Origin: SIG452 sp045638525
Lineage (GTDB): Bacteria; Bacillota; Clostridia; UMGS1840
Direction: 5' to 3'
Assembly: GCA_045638525.1 (NCBI GenBank)
Contig: JAZUBQ010000023.1
Span: 62,001-126,000, forward strand
Length of the DNA stretch: 64,000 bases
Positions within the stretch are counted from its first letter, which is position 1. Each line of letters begins with the position of its first letter. Of the stretch, positions 1 through 11,100 are shown piece by piece. The notes below the pieces were generated by a model. The model saw nothing but the letters and a program-made list of their open reading frames with translations. It was not told the DNA's origin and searched no databases. A program made the position numbers and the translations under genes.

Positions 1-6
1 TTATCC

Positions 7-1743
7 ATGAATAAGGATGGAATAAAAAATGTCAAAAGAAAACATATTGATTATTGGGTTCAGTGCAAATTGTCTGATAGGGACTCAAGAAGTTATGTGT
101 ATAAAGCATTGGCATTATTATATCTGAACGAAGATATCGACAGAGCAAATGAAATTCTGAATGATCCCAAAATTAAAGATTGCAATTCGTGGGTTATTTC
201 GGATAGCGTACCATTTATATTGTATTGGGCAATGCCGGCTCTCATTAGAACCTATATTCTGTTTAATTCAAGTAATGGTAAAAGAGCAAACAATTTGTAT
301 GTTCAAACCGGAGAAAATCTCAAAAAGGTTTTTGATATTTTTGTAAAAGACCATATGGACAGGGTTTTTACTGACGAACACAGACCCTACCGTGTTCCGA
401 ATAGCGAAAACCATGATATGCTACAAAGAGCTTGCATATTATTGATTGCTCAGATTTTAAAGGAAGATGAAACATACAAAGATAACATTCTGCCGGATGG
501 GCGTACTTATCAGGAATTATATGCCCATGCCTGTGAGTTTATGGAATTATACTTTAAAACAAGAGCACGCATCGGAAGGTTTATAGAAGGTTCCGATAAC
601 TATAGAATCGTTACTCTGGAATCTATTTACGAGCTAATGGATTTATGCGATAACGAAAACGTAAGCCGTCTTGCGAAAATGACAGTTGACCTTGATTGGA
701 TTGAATATGTTACTGAAAATGTGAATTCTGTCAGAGGATGTGCAAAGGCAAGGGTATATAACCGGAAAGTTGATTCGGAAAGCGGATATTTATGGTATGC
801 AAGAACAGGAAATATGTATTTCGGTTATCATGATAACCATGATGAATATGTACTGATTTCTTTTGCTGTAAGTGATTATCTTCCTCCTCAGATTGCGTAT
901 GATATTCAAAAAAATCGCAGGAATCTAGAATTTGAGAGCATTACCAGAATCCCCGGAGTTGGCAGCACAGCTTGCACACAGTTTCAGGCATTCGTGTGTC
1001 CGGTCTATCACTTATCAGAAACCAAGAGCGTTACTAAGTATACTTACGTTTCCGATGAGTTTGTGATGGGTAGCTTCCGTCAGGATGAGAGAGACGGTCT
1101 GGTGTGGCTGAGTTCTCAAAACCGATGGGAAGGGGCAGTGTTTGACGGAAACACTGAAGCAAGATTGTTTGTCCGCTATGAAACAACTGAATCAACATAT
1201 CAACCTTTGCATACCATACAGCATGGCTCTAAGTTAATTACTCAAAATATTACGGATCTTCCCATAGGGTTATATATTTCTTTCTTTGATTTCAATCGTG
1301 AAATTAATCTGGAAGACGGATGGCTGTTTGGTGAAATCGAAAAATGCTACTATGCTGTAAAACAGGTTGGTGGGGAAATTTATACTAAGGACAACCGTTT
1401 GTTGTTTCGTGATAACAATTTACCTGTCATCGTTCATATAGAACCGAAAAGAAAGTATGCAGATTATGATGAGTTTAAATCTCATATTTTTAGTAATCTG
1501 GTGATTAAAGTTGGTGACTTTGTTTTTTATCAGGATGTAAGATGTCGTGAAGATGGTATCGGTTTAAACTATGATGCTATGCAGGACGATTATAGAATGA
1601 TTGACGGCGAAATGGTTAAATATAATCAAGAAAAAATGTTCGATAATCCGTTTATTGATTCTGATTTTGGAAGCGGAATCATTTCTGTAAAGGTTTGCGG
1701 TGGTACTGTTTTGTATGATTTTAATACAATCAGCATTACTTAA
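7..1743 (+). CDS. Uncharacterised protein of the pectin/rhamnose locus
   Basis: No family is recognised with confidence. The 578-residue product has a helix-rich first half (about residues 1-240, with the motif SENHD near residue 133) and a beta-rich, aromatic second half. That two-part layout resembles (alpha/alpha)-toroid plus beta-sandwich polysaccharide lyases, but this is an argument from layout, not a motif match. There is no signal peptide, so it would act in the cytoplasm on imported oligosaccharide. The frame is open to the window edge and no ribosome-binding site is visible before the ATG at 7, so the true start may lie outside the window. It is followed after 39 bp by a glycoside hydrolase gene on the same strand, the basis for placing it in the sugar locus. 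Confidence 0.6.
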   Translation: MNKDGIKNVKRKHIDYWVQCKLSDRDSRSYVYKALALLYLNEDIDRANEILNDPKIKDCNSWVISDSVPFILYWAMPALIRTYILFNSSNGKRANNLYVQTGENLKKVFDIFVKDHMDRVFTDEHRPYRVPNSENHDMLQRACILLIAQILKEDETYKDNILPDGRTYQELYAHACEFMELYFKTRARIGRFIEGSDNYRIVTLESIYELMDLCDNENVSRLAKMTVDLDWIEYVTENVNSVRGCAKARVYNRKVDSESGYLWYARTGNMYFGYHDNHDEYVLISFAVSDYLPPQIAYDIQKNRRNLEFESITRIPGVGSTACTQFQAFVCPVYHLSETKSVTKYTYVSDEFVMGSFRQDERDGLVWLSSQNRWEGAVFDGNTEARLFVRYETTESTYQPLHTIQHGSKLITQNITDLPIGLYISFFDFNREINLEDGWLFGEIEKCYYAVKQVGGEIYTKDNRLLFRDNNLPVIVHIEPKRKYADYDEFKSHIFSNLVIKVGDFVFYQDVRCREDGIGLNYDAMQDDYRMIDGEMVKYNQEKMFDNPFIDSDFGSGIISVKVCGGTVLYDFNTISIT

Positions 1744-1782
1744 AAATTATAATGGCAGGATTTTTTTGCAGAGGTGACATTT

Positions 1783-4314
1783 ATGAATATGGATAATGGT
1801 TATATTAATCCTTTGTTTTGGCTGCATGGCGAGGAAGAGGATGTTCTGAGAAATGAAGTCAGACTGTTGAAAAAAAACGGAATAAATGAGTTTATTATTG
1901 AAGCGAGACCGCATCCGCACTATTTGAAGGAAAAATGGTGGAGTGATCTGGAGATTCTGCTTGATGAAGCAAAAAAACAGAACATGGGTGTGTGGTTTTT
2001 TGACGATGGCGATTATCCCAGCGGTTGTGCACAGGGAAGAATCCGTGAATTCTATCCGCAGTATTTGCGTAAATTCATCAGGGAAGCTCACATTGATGCT
2101 GCCGGACCTTTAAACGGAAGCTCTTTCCTTGTAAAGCATTGGCTTTGTGACGATGAAAGTCTGTTTCGTGTAATTGCGGCGAAAAAGACGGATGGGGTTG
2201 ATGCTTTTGACAGCAATACCTTGACAGATATAACAGACAGAATACATGATGGTATTTTGTATTGGGATGTTCCGGATGGTTTGTGGCGTGTTTTTATGAT
2301 TATAAAGACACCGCATGGTGCTGAAGAGCATATAAAGGATCATATAAATCCGATAGAAAAAGATGCTGTTAAGGCTTTTATTGACATCATCTATGAGGAA
2401 CATTACAAGCATTTTAAGGATGATTTCGGAAAAACCATCAAAGGTTTTTTCACGGACGAGCCAAGAATCGGAAATGCTCCCACTTATGATGGCAGACTGG
2501 GGACTTCCCCAATGGTTTTGCCATATTCGGATGAGCTTTTTGAAAAGCTGGGGACTGTGGAGGAATTTGATTTTATGAAATATCTTCCCTGTTTGTGGTA
2601 TGATGGTGGTGACATCACAGCCGATGTTCGCTATGTTTATATTGATATGGTAAATCGGTTGTTTTCCGAAAATTATATGGAGCAGATTGGAATCTGGTGC
2701 ACAGAGCATAATGTAAAATTGATTGGTCATCTGATAGAAGAGAATGGAGCTCATGCAAGATTAGGGTATGGTGTCGGACATTTTTTCAGAGCAACCAATG
2801 GAATGCATATGTCTGGAATTGATGTTGTTTACAATCTTATGCCCGGATACACAGAAGGTTCATTTCAAACATATTTTTTGAAGTGTGATACAACTTTCAA
2901 TCATTGGGGATTAGCAAAAATGGCAAGTTCTGCTTCACATATTGATCCTAAAAAACAAGGAAAAACAATATGCGAAGCTTTTGGGGCATATGGATGGCAG
3001 GAAGGTCTGAAAATGATGAAATGGATTACAGATCATCTGTGTGTTCGTGGTGTCAATGTTATTGTACCACATGCATTTTCTCCTAAGGAGTTTCCTGATG
3101 ATGATTGTCCGCCGCATTTTTATGCGCGTGGGAACAATCCGCAATGGAAGTATTTTAATGTGTGGTCAGATTATACAAACCGGGTATGCGATCTGCTTAC
3201 ACATGGTGTTCATAAAGCTCCTGTGGCTGTAGTATATCATGCTGAGGCTGAATGGGGTGGAAAATGCGAACCATTTGAGTACGCGAGCAAAAAACTGATG
3301 CAACATCAAATCGATTGCGATATTGTTCCTATGGAAAGTATTAATACTGTTAAAAATGGGCGATTAGTTGTAAACAACGAGAATTATCGTGTGGTTGTTG
3401 TTCCGTATTTTGAATATATGCCGGCGGAATTTGGGAAAAAGCTTTTGTCTTTAAAGGAGAACGGAGTTAAGGTGATTATTATGACCGATTATCCCAAACG
3501 GATGTATTTTCACAAAAAAATTGATTTATCAGGGATAGAAATATCCAACTATGATGAATTACCGTCCAAAATTGCAGAATACAGAGATATCAGATTATCC
3601 GCTGAAACTCCGGAATTAAGATATTATCATTATGAGAATAAAGGAAAAGACATCTACTTTTTTGTCAATGAAAGCCGTGATAATTGGATAAAAACAAATG
3701 TTCATATTGCTAATACTAAAGATGCTGTATATTACGATGCAATGGAAAACAAAAAATTTATAGCAAAGCAGACTGTGAACAATCAGTTTAGTGATATCGA
3801 GCTCGAATTGGCTCCATACGAATCAATATTTGTAATATTTGATGGCAAAGCAGAAATTTGCAAAATGAATTACAGTGAGTTCGAAAATGGTATTTGTATT
3901 GGCGGAGATTGGAAAATTTCAATTTCGGATTCTGATTCCTATCCTGGATATGAATTAACTGAGTTTTGTGATTTAGGCAATCTAAGTGTGCCTGATAAAT
4001 TACCTTATTTTTCAGGTACACTAAAATATGAAATTAAGTTTGATTGCAATTTGAAATCGGATTTATTTTTGCTTGATTTAGGGAGTGTATTTGAAATTGC
4101 CTCTGTTAAGCTTAACAATGTTGACATCGGTGTGAAAATTTGTCCGCCTTATGTATTTGAGGTGGATAAGGAGATAATAAAAAGCACATCAAATGAACTT
4201 GTTGTAGAGATAACCAATACTCTGGCAAAATCAAACAGCCATGATTTAGATAAATATATGGCTCAGGAACCATCAGGATTGCTTGGGCCAGTTAAACTAT
4301 TAATAAAAAAATGA
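1783..4314 (+). CDS. GH106-like glycoside hydrolase (probable alpha-L-rhamnosidase)
   Basis: An 843-residue cytoplasmic protein. Its N-terminal half looks like the TIM-barrel region of GH106-type alpha-L-rhamnosidases: an opening NPLFWLHG segment, then WFFDDGDYPSG, FFTDEPRIGN (Asp225-Glu226) and CEAFGAYGW (Glu398), the last followed by a long helix and RGVNVIVPHAFSP. Acidic residues in the last two motifs are candidate catalytic residues by position only. The final 150 residues form a beta-sandwich of the GH2/galactose-binding type. The start is set at the ATG at 1783 because AGAGGTG lies 6 bases upstream; an in-frame GTG at 1774 overlaps that ribosome-binding site. Rhamnose isomerase and mutarotase genes downstream support a rhamnosidase role. 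Assignment to GH106 itself rather than a sister family is uncertain. Confidence 0.65.
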   Translation: MNMDNGYINPLFWLHGEEEDVLRNEVRLLKKNGINEFIIEARPHPHYLKEKWWSDLEILLDEAKKQNMGVWFFDDGDYPSGCAQGRIREFYPQYLRKFIREAHIDAAGPLNGSSFLVKHWLCDDESLFRVIAAKKTDGVDAFDSNTLTDITDRIHDGILYWDVPDGLWRVFMIIKTPHGAEEHIKDHINPIEKDAVKAFIDIIYEEHYKHFKDDFGKTIKGFFTDEPRIGNAPTYDGRLGTSPMVLPYSDELFEKLGTVEEFDFMKYLPCLWYDGGDITADVRYVYIDMVNRLFSENYMEQIGIWCTEHNVKLIGHLIEENGAHARLGYGVGHFFRATNGMHMSGIDVVYNLMPGYTEGSFQTYFLKCDTTFNHWGLAKMASSASHIDPKKQGKTICEAFGAYGWQEGLKMMKWITDHLCVRGVNVIVPHAFSPKEFPDDDCPPHFYARGNNPQWKYFNVWSDYTNRVCDLLTHGVHKAPVAVVYHAEAEWGGKCEPFEYASKKLMQHQIDCDIVPMESINTVKNGRLVVNNENYRVVVVPYFEYMPAEFGKKLLSLKENGVKVIIMTDYPKRMYFHKKIDLSGIEISNYDELPSKIAEYRDIRLSAETPELRYYHYENKGKDIYFFVNESRDNWIKTNVHIANTKDAVYYDAMENKKFIAKQTVNNQFSDIELELAPYESIFVIFDGKAEICKMNYSEFENGICIGGDWKISISDSDSYPGYELTEFCDLGNLSVPDKLPYFSGTLKYEIKFDCNLKSDLFLLDLGSVFEIASVKLNNVDIGVKICPPYVFEVDKEIIKSTSNELVVEITNTLAKSNSHDLDKYMAQEPSGLLGPVKLLIKK

Positions 4315-4324
4315 GGAATATGTA

Positions 4325-5794
4325 ATGAAAGTGAAAATAGGACTTTATTCTGTGGGTTTAAAAGCATATTGGTCGCAATTTATAGGAATGCGTGAAAGGT
4401 TGATTGAGTATGGAAAGTTTATCGAAAGTAAACTCAGTGAATATGGTGAGGTTTGTAATTTCGGAATTGTTGATGATGAATTTTCAGGCGGAGAAGCAGG
4501 ACAATGGCTGAACTCGCAAAATGTAGACATAATATTTCTGCATTCTGCTACATATTGCACATCGTCATCTGTTCTGCCGATACATCAGATATGCAAAGCA
4601 CCGGTAATTATACTTAACTTACAGCCTACAGCAGAAATGAATTATTTAAAAACAACCACGGGAGAATGGCTTGCACATTGCGGAGCTTGTCCTGTACCTG
4701 AATTTTGTAATGCTTTTAACAGAGCAGGTATAGAATATAATATAATAAACGGTCTTTTAGGACTTGATAAAACACCTGATATTTCTGTAACTGACGAGGT
4801 TACAAATAATCGACCCGAAGCATTAAAAGCGTGGGGAGAGATAATCCAGTGGGTAAAAGCAGCACAAGTAAAGAAAACGCTGCAGTACAGCCGTTTTGGC
4901 TTTTTGGGGAACAATTATTCAGGAATGCTTGATATGTATTCTGATTTCACTATGCTTCAGGCACAGACAGGTATTCACGTTGAAATTTTAGAGATGTGTG
5001 ACCTTGACAAGTATATGAAAAAAGTTTCTGATACTGATGTTGATAAAAAGAGGGAAGAGATAAAAGAGTTCTTTAAAATAAGCGGCGATTCTCCCTCTGA
5101 TCCTATTGCGAAAAAACCAACAGAAGAACAGCTTGGCTGGTCCGCAAAGGTTGCTGCTGCGCAGGAAAAAATGGTTGAAGAATATAAGCTTAATTCTATT
5201 TCCTATTATTATCACGGAAATGATAACTACTACGAAGAACTTCAAAGCGGTTTTATTGTAGGGCACTCTCTGTTGACTGCAAAGCATGTTCCTTGTGCCG
5301 GAGAGGGAGATATCAAGACAGCTTTGGCAATGAAAATCTGTGATATTTTAAACACGGGAGGAAGCTTCTGTGAAATTGTTGCGACAGACTATAATAAAGG
5401 TACAATCATATTAGGTCATGATGGACCATTCCATATTCAGATTGCGAGTGAAAAACCGATTCTTCGTGGTATGGGAATTTATCATGGAAAACGTGGCAGT
5501 GGTGTATCTGTAGAAGCACAGATTAAAGAGGGACCTGTAACGATGCTGGGTATCACTCAAACATTGAATGGAAAACTGAAAATGATAATTTCAGAAGGGG
5601 AAGCTAAAAATTATCAAACACTTATGATAGGAAACACACAAACACACATAAAATTTGGTGTAGATCCGGACACTTACATGGGAAAATGGTTTCAAGAGGC
5701 TCCCACGCATCATTTGGCGATGAGTATAGGTCATAACTCAAGATTATTTGAGAAAACTGCCAATATGTTAGGGATAGAATATGTGATTTTATAA
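4325..5794 (+). CDS. L-arabinose isomerase-family protein
   Basis: A 489-residue protein of the L-arabinose/L-fucose isomerase superfamily, which interconverts aldoses and ketoses with a divalent metal. The alignment-free evidence is the motif GEGDIKTA, with Glu327 at the place of the catalytic AraA Glu306, followed by a LGHDG segment and a C-terminal HHLAMSIGH segment carrying the expected histidines. AraA-specific residues such as the usual HTFSPAKMW stretch are replaced (HSATYCTSSSVLPIH), so the substrate need not be arabinose. It begins 11 bp after the GH106-like gene with TGAGGAA upstream of the ATG, so the two are co-transcribed. In this context it may act on another pectin-derived sugar such as L-fucose or L-arabinose; that part is inference. 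Confidence 0.7.
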   Translation: MKVKIGLYSVGLKAYWSQFIGMRERLIEYGKFIESKLSEYGEVCNFGIVDDEFSGGEAGQWLNSQNVDIIFLHSATYCTSSSVLPIHQICKAPVIILNLQPTAEMNYLKTTTGEWLAHCGACPVPEFCNAFNRAGIEYNIINGLLGLDKTPDISVTDEVTNNRPEALKAWGEIIQWVKAAQVKKTLQYSRFGFLGNNYSGMLDMYSDFTMLQAQTGIHVEILEMCDLDKYMKKVSDTDVDKKREEIKEFFKISGDSPSDPIAKKPTEEQLGWSAKVAAAQEKMVEEYKLNSISYYYHGNDNYYEELQSGFIVGHSLLTAKHVPCAGEGDIKTALAMKICDILNTGGSFCEIVATDYNKGTIILGHDGPFHIQIASEKPILRGMGIYHGKRGSGVSVEAQIKEGPVTMLGITQTLNGKLKMIISEGEAKNYQTLMIGNTQTHIKFGVDPDTYMGKWFQEAPTHHLAMSIGHNSRLFEKTANMLGIEYVIL

Positions 5795-5846
5795 ACTATC
5801 ATCAAGTGCTAAAGATTAACAAAATAATTGAGAAAGAGAAGGAAAT

Positions 5847-8114
5847 ATGCGAAATAAATCGTTATTCATTAAGCTTATAGCATCATTTGTTGCGGTTTTG
5901 ATTGTAACGATGACATTATTTTATCTGGTATTGGAATTGGAAGTAATTAATGAATTTGAAAAAGAAATCATCAAGACCAATACCGGTAAACTAACGGCAG
6001 TTCAAAACGATGTGGAAAATATGATGGAAACCATCGATAAAACAGTTTTGAATTTATCGTTCGATCCAAACCTGAATAAGCTGCAGAATATCAATATTGT
6101 TCAAAGCAACAATACGGAGCATATCTTTTTGATTGGGGATATTATTGATTTATTGGTTTCATCATTAAAGACCAATGACAGTGTATCGTCGATTCTGTTG
6201 TATGCTCAGTCTTGCGATTATGTTTTTTCTTCCAATAAGGAATTTGAAAAAAGCGAAAAATTCTCGTACAACAAATGGATAACAGATTTTAAAGCAACCA
6301 ACGAAAAAGCCATTTATAATGTTTTTGACAATGAAAAGTCAGAATATAGTAATATGGTTACATTTGTATATCCTCTTTCCAGATTTGCAACCACATTGGA
6401 GGGTGCAATTGCTGTTAACGTCAGTCAGGAATATATTGACGGGAATATTTTAAGCAAGTCCAATGATCTGGAAAATACCATGTTGGTTTTTGACGATACC
6501 AAAAAAATGGTTTTGACGCATAACAGCTTGCAGACAGATGAATTCATGGAAGCGGATTTCATGGAGAAGATATATCAGGAAAAAAAGAACGAAGGTCATA
6601 TTTATACAGAATATTCCGGCAGGCGATGCATTGTTATTTTTGTAAAATCTGACATTAATGATTGGACTTTTGTGGACATCTATCCCCTGAAATCTTTTCT
6701 GAATCAGACAAGTGTTTTGAGATATACTATTATTATTACAATCGTTGCACTTGTTTTACTTGGATTGATTGTGTCGTATTTGTTGTCAACCAGAATCTAT
6801 TTGCCCATCAAAGAGTTAATGGATACAATCAAGGTTTCGGGAAATTATACCCAATCAGATAACGAAGTAGAGGTAATTTCTAACGCTTTGGATGGCATGA
6901 TACAGCAGAGCAAAGATATCTCCGTATTTTTAGAAAATAACCGTTCTTATATCCGGAATACGTATATTGAAAATCTGCTTGAAGGCATTGAAACCACCGA
7001 AGAGAATTACAAAATGATGGGGATTACATTTAACAAGCATCATTGCTGTTCGTTAATTTCCATTGATAAGTACGGAATGTTTTCCGAAAAATATGACGGT
7101 CAGCAACGGTATCATATGAAGATGCTGATTTGTGATATTTGTGAAAAATCCTTTGATAACAGCATTAAATGTTATGCTGTTGTCGGCAAAAAAGACAAGC
7201 TGTTTTTGTTGATTTCGTTAGAAGATAAGCAAAATAGCGATGAACTTTTGCATTTAGAAGAGTGCTTTGTAAATGCAAAACGCAAAATCAAGGAGCTCAC
7301 AGGGTTCAGCGTCACCATTACATTGGGGAATTTTGTTGCCTCCCTTGATTCTATTAAAAAATCATATCAGGAAGCGGTAGAAGCCATCAAATTCCGAATC
7401 ATTGCAGGATACGATTCGGTGATTCCTATCTGGCAGTATAAGTATAATGAAAATTCAAACTATTTTTATCCTTATGATGAAGAAAAACGTTTGTTTAATC
7501 AGTTGCTTGCTCATGATGAAGCCGGTATCCAGACAGCATTAAATGAATTTTTCAATGCTTTCTGCAACAGAAATGATTTGTCTTATAACAATATCCTGTA
7601 TATCTATAATCAGCTGCTGAGCTCGGCAATCAAATTCTTTAACGATAATAAATTTTCTCACAGCTATATTCTGCAGGAATATTCTTCGCGGATTAAAGAG
7701 GATTTAGACAATAACATCCTTGACGAAATCAACCAGCATATCTTTGATTTGTTTTTAGGCGTCAATCAGATGAACAATCAGAACGAAAGATATATTTCCA
7801 AAGCAATTGAATACGTGGAAAACAATTACACAACTGACATTGATGTCAATACGTTGGCAGAGGAAATCGGAATCAGCTATTCTCACCTGAGAAAAATCTT
7901 TCGTGAAAGCTTGGGGATGAATCTGAATACCTTTATCAATAAGCGAAGAATCAAAGAGGCAAAAATTCTTTTAAAAGAAACAAATATGACCATATACGAT
8001 ATGGCAATTGCTTTGGGATACAACAGTGACCAGACCTTTACCCGGTTTTTCAAAAAATATGAGGGTACAACTCCCGGAGCATACAGAAGCGCAGTCAGAA
8101 CACAAGGTGATTAA
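5847..8114 (+). CDS. Membrane-anchored AraC-family regulator (YesN-like)
   Basis: A 755-residue one-component regulator. Residues about 9-31 form the first membrane segment and about 292-314 the second. The roughly 260 residues between them should form an extracellular Cache-like sensor. After a cytoplasmic linker, an AraC double helix-turn-helix occupies about residues 650-750, ending with the typical GYNSDQTFTRFFKKYEGTTPGAYR-type helix. The architecture is the one common in Firmicutes polysaccharide loci, where the sensor binds an extracellular saccharide and the DNA-binding domain activates neighbouring genes. Here it sits between the arabinose-isomerase-like gene and the secreted esterase, all on one strand, so these genes are its likely targets. 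The ribosome-binding site is GAGAAGGA before the ATG. Confidence 0.9.
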   Translation: MRNKSLFIKLIASFVAVLIVTMTLFYLVLELEVINEFEKEIIKTNTGKLTAVQNDVENMMETIDKTVLNLSFDPNLNKLQNINIVQSNNTEHIFLIGDIIDLLVSSLKTNDSVSSILLYAQSCDYVFSSNKEFEKSEKFSYNKWITDFKATNEKAIYNVFDNEKSEYSNMVTFVYPLSRFATTLEGAIAVNVSQEYIDGNILSKSNDLENTMLVFDDTKKMVLTHNSLQTDEFMEADFMEKIYQEKKNEGHIYTEYSGRRCIVIFVKSDINDWTFVDIYPLKSFLNQTSVLRYTIIITIVALVLLGLIVSYLLSTRIYLPIKELMDTIKVSGNYTQSDNEVEVISNALDGMIQQSKDISVFLENNRSYIRNTYIENLLEGIETTEENYKMMGITFNKHHCCSLISIDKYGMFSEKYDGQQRYHMKMLICDICEKSFDNSIKCYAVVGKKDKLFLLISLEDKQNSDELLHLEECFVNAKRKIKELTGFSVTITLGNFVASLDSIKKSYQEAVEAIKFRIIAGYDSVIPIWQYKYNENSNYFYPYDEEKRLFNQLLAHDEAGIQTALNEFFNAFCNRNDLSYNNILYIYNQLLSSAIKFFNDNKFSHSYILQEYSSRIKEDLDNNILDEINQHIFDLFLGVNQMNNQNERYISKAIEYVENNYTTDIDVNTLAEEIGISYSHLRKIFRESLGMNLNTFINKRRIKEAKILLKETNMTIYDMAIALGYNSDQTFTRFFKKYEGTTPGAYRSAVRTQGD

Positions 8115-8156
8115 TAAAAAAATAATATAAAACTAAAATCCAAGGAGGAAAATACT

Positions 8157-11100
8157 ATGTTAAAAAGAGCGTTATGCCTAATGCTGACTCTGGCAATGAT
8201 GACATGCGGAATTACAGTAATTGCATCAGATTCTCCGATTTCCAATGTTTTCATTGCTTCACCAGCAGAGGTAGGAAGAAATCTCGAGGTTACTTACGAT
8301 TTGGCAGACGGTGTAAAAGAAAGCGCTGTTACGGTGAAATGGTATATTGCATCACCGGGCGATTCCGATTACTATGACACCGGAGTAACCGGTAAAAACT
8401 TTTTGGTGGAATATGCTCACGCAGGCATGAACATCAAAGCAAAGGTTTCTGTTGGAGAGGTATCTGTATGGAGCAATGTTGTAACTGAAAGCTTGACATC
8501 TTTGGTATCGGCTGATGACAAATATGATAAAGACATTGTTTTGAGTGCATCCGACGGATATACAATCAATTCAGGAACAGTTCAGAGAAATACCGCTGAT
8601 AATGTCCTTGAATTTGTCAGCAGTGCAGCGAAAGCAAAAGCAACTCGTACTTTCCCGGCTGTTACAGGTCAATTTGCTTTCTCGATGAAACTGAAAAATT
8701 CTGCAAGTTTTGCTACCAGTGTAGTTGTCGGAGGCAGTGGTGGAGTTGCAACAATTCTCACACTTAACGGCACTAAAGTGCAGATTTCTGTACTGAACGA
8801 TGCCGGAACCGGTGCGACTACTGTTTTGGCAGGATCAGATTATGCCGTTGGAGAATGGCATCTGCTTTCCGGTGCTTTTAATACTGATTCTGATACCTTC
8901 TCTTTCTATGTTGACGGTGAAAAGATTTTTGATGAAAAAGGATTCAGAACCGCTAACGCAAATATTGCAAATATTTCTTATGTTTATTGCGAAATTCCTG
9001 CAAATGCTACCGGCAATGCATATGTAGATAATTTCAATGTAAGAAAAATTCATCCGCTGCCGGTTTGCGATGCACCTGTAGCAGCAGATGTAGCGGTAAT
9101 AGGTTCCAACAGAATCGGTAGAACCCTTTCTGCAGATTATACCTATTCCGGAGACTATATGGAATATGGCACCAAATATAGTTGGTATGTGTCTACCGAA
9201 CAGAATGGTAATTATACCAAGCTGGTTGACCAGACAAATAAAACACTGGTAATTGATGATTCTCTGGTTGGTCTGTACATCAAAGCCGGTGTAACCCCTG
9301 CAAACATCTGGGGAGTTGTTGGACAGGAGGTTCTGAGTGCACCTTCCATGCCGTTGAATATCACTTCTGTAGGTTTGGAAGATAGCTTTGCGACCTTACC
9401 CACCAAAAACTTCACCATTAAAGCTGGAACAGCCGGAACTGATGATGTTTCTATTGAAAATGGAAGCTTAAAAGTTGTATCCAATGGCACCACCGGACAC
9501 AAGCCGGAAATAACATACACCTTTAGTAAACCTTATACAGCCTCAGTTGCTTATGTTGACCTGATGCTGAAGAATACCGCAAATGCGGGGCTGTGCTACA
9601 TTCAGGGCAGCAAGGGCGCCGGTGTAAGAATCAATATTGATTCTGCCGGAAATATGAAGGTAAATGATACGATTGTAGCAGCACAAATGGCTGCGGACAA
9701 ATGGTATAAAGTTCGACTGGTGGTTAATCTTTGCGGCAACACAACTGATGCAGCAATTGATGTGTATGTTGACGGCGTGAAAAAAGCAAGCGGATTGCCG
9801 TTAAAAGCGGCCATTACCAACTTTACTAGTATTTTTACCGCAAAAACAGCTGCCGGAACATTATATGTTGACGAAGCTAAAATTTTCTCCGTCGATTTGA
9901 GTGGCGGTGTTTTATCAAACGGCATCTCCTGGAAATATGATGCTGCAACCAAGACTCTGACCTTTACCGGCGCAGGCGCATTACCGGATTACAGCACCGT
10001 TGTTGACAAAGCAGATCCCAGCTATTTTGAAAACAAAGACTGGAATTCGTTTATTGCAGAAGTAGAAAATGTGGTAATCGGAGAAGGTATCACTGCTGTC
10101 GGTTCCAACTGCTTCCGTAGTACTAGCAATCTGAAAACAGTTACCTTGCCTGCAAGCTGTGAAAGCATCAACGCATACGCATTTATCAGAAGTGGTGTGG
10201 AAACCATCAAAATGCCTGAGGGTCTGAAAACAATTGGTGATGGTGCGTTTGCAATGGCAAACTCATTAAAAGAAGTTACACTTCCCAATTCACTGGAAAA
10301 TATTCATACCTACGCTTTTGGTGGAGATCTTTATGTTGAAACCATTTCTGCATATTCCAATTCTGTTGCAGAAAGCTTTGCAAGAGAAAAAGGCATTAAT
10401 GTAGTGGTATTGTATCTTGCGACTGTTACCGGCTTTGATGTGGATACCAATGAAGCGACCATTACGGCTGTTGACACTATGGAAGATGTGGATGTGGTGT
10501 TTGCTGCATACAACGACCAGGGATACCTGAAAGAGGTAGATGTTGCTTTTGATGTAACACTGCAAAATGGTGAAAATATTGTACCGATTGAAGATTTTGA
10601 TGCAACAAATGGTGAACTCGTAAAAGTATTTGTATGGAATTCTATGACTGAAATGAAGGCTCTCGCGGCTGCCTATACAAAAGATACCGTGGTTTGGATG
10701 ATAGGCGACTCTATTATGGCAGATTGGCCGGATTCCAGATATCCGCAGGAAGGTTGGGGGGAAACTTTCAAAAACTATACTGCAGAGAATGTTACCGTGA
10801 ATAACCGGGCGATTTCCGGTTATACTACAGAAAATTTTTATGAAAATGTATGGAGCACCAACAACCGGGATAACACAAAGGCACCTTTAAGAGATGAGGT
10901 GTCTGCCGGAGATTATGTGATTGTTTCATTCATTCACAATGATTACTGTACGGTAGCAAATTCGGAGTTAGATACTTATCAGAGCACAGAGTATATTAAC
11001 GTGTATCGGTCTTACATTGAAAAATTCGCTGAAGATTGTGAAGAAATTGGTGCGAAACTCGTGCTGATTGTTCCCCCGAATAAAGGTGTAACTTACAATT

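Noticed and set aside
9602..9952. Antisense open frame inside the secreted esterase
   Set aside because: Composition mirrors the coding strand and no start signal is present; one of several such shadows over 8157-11453.
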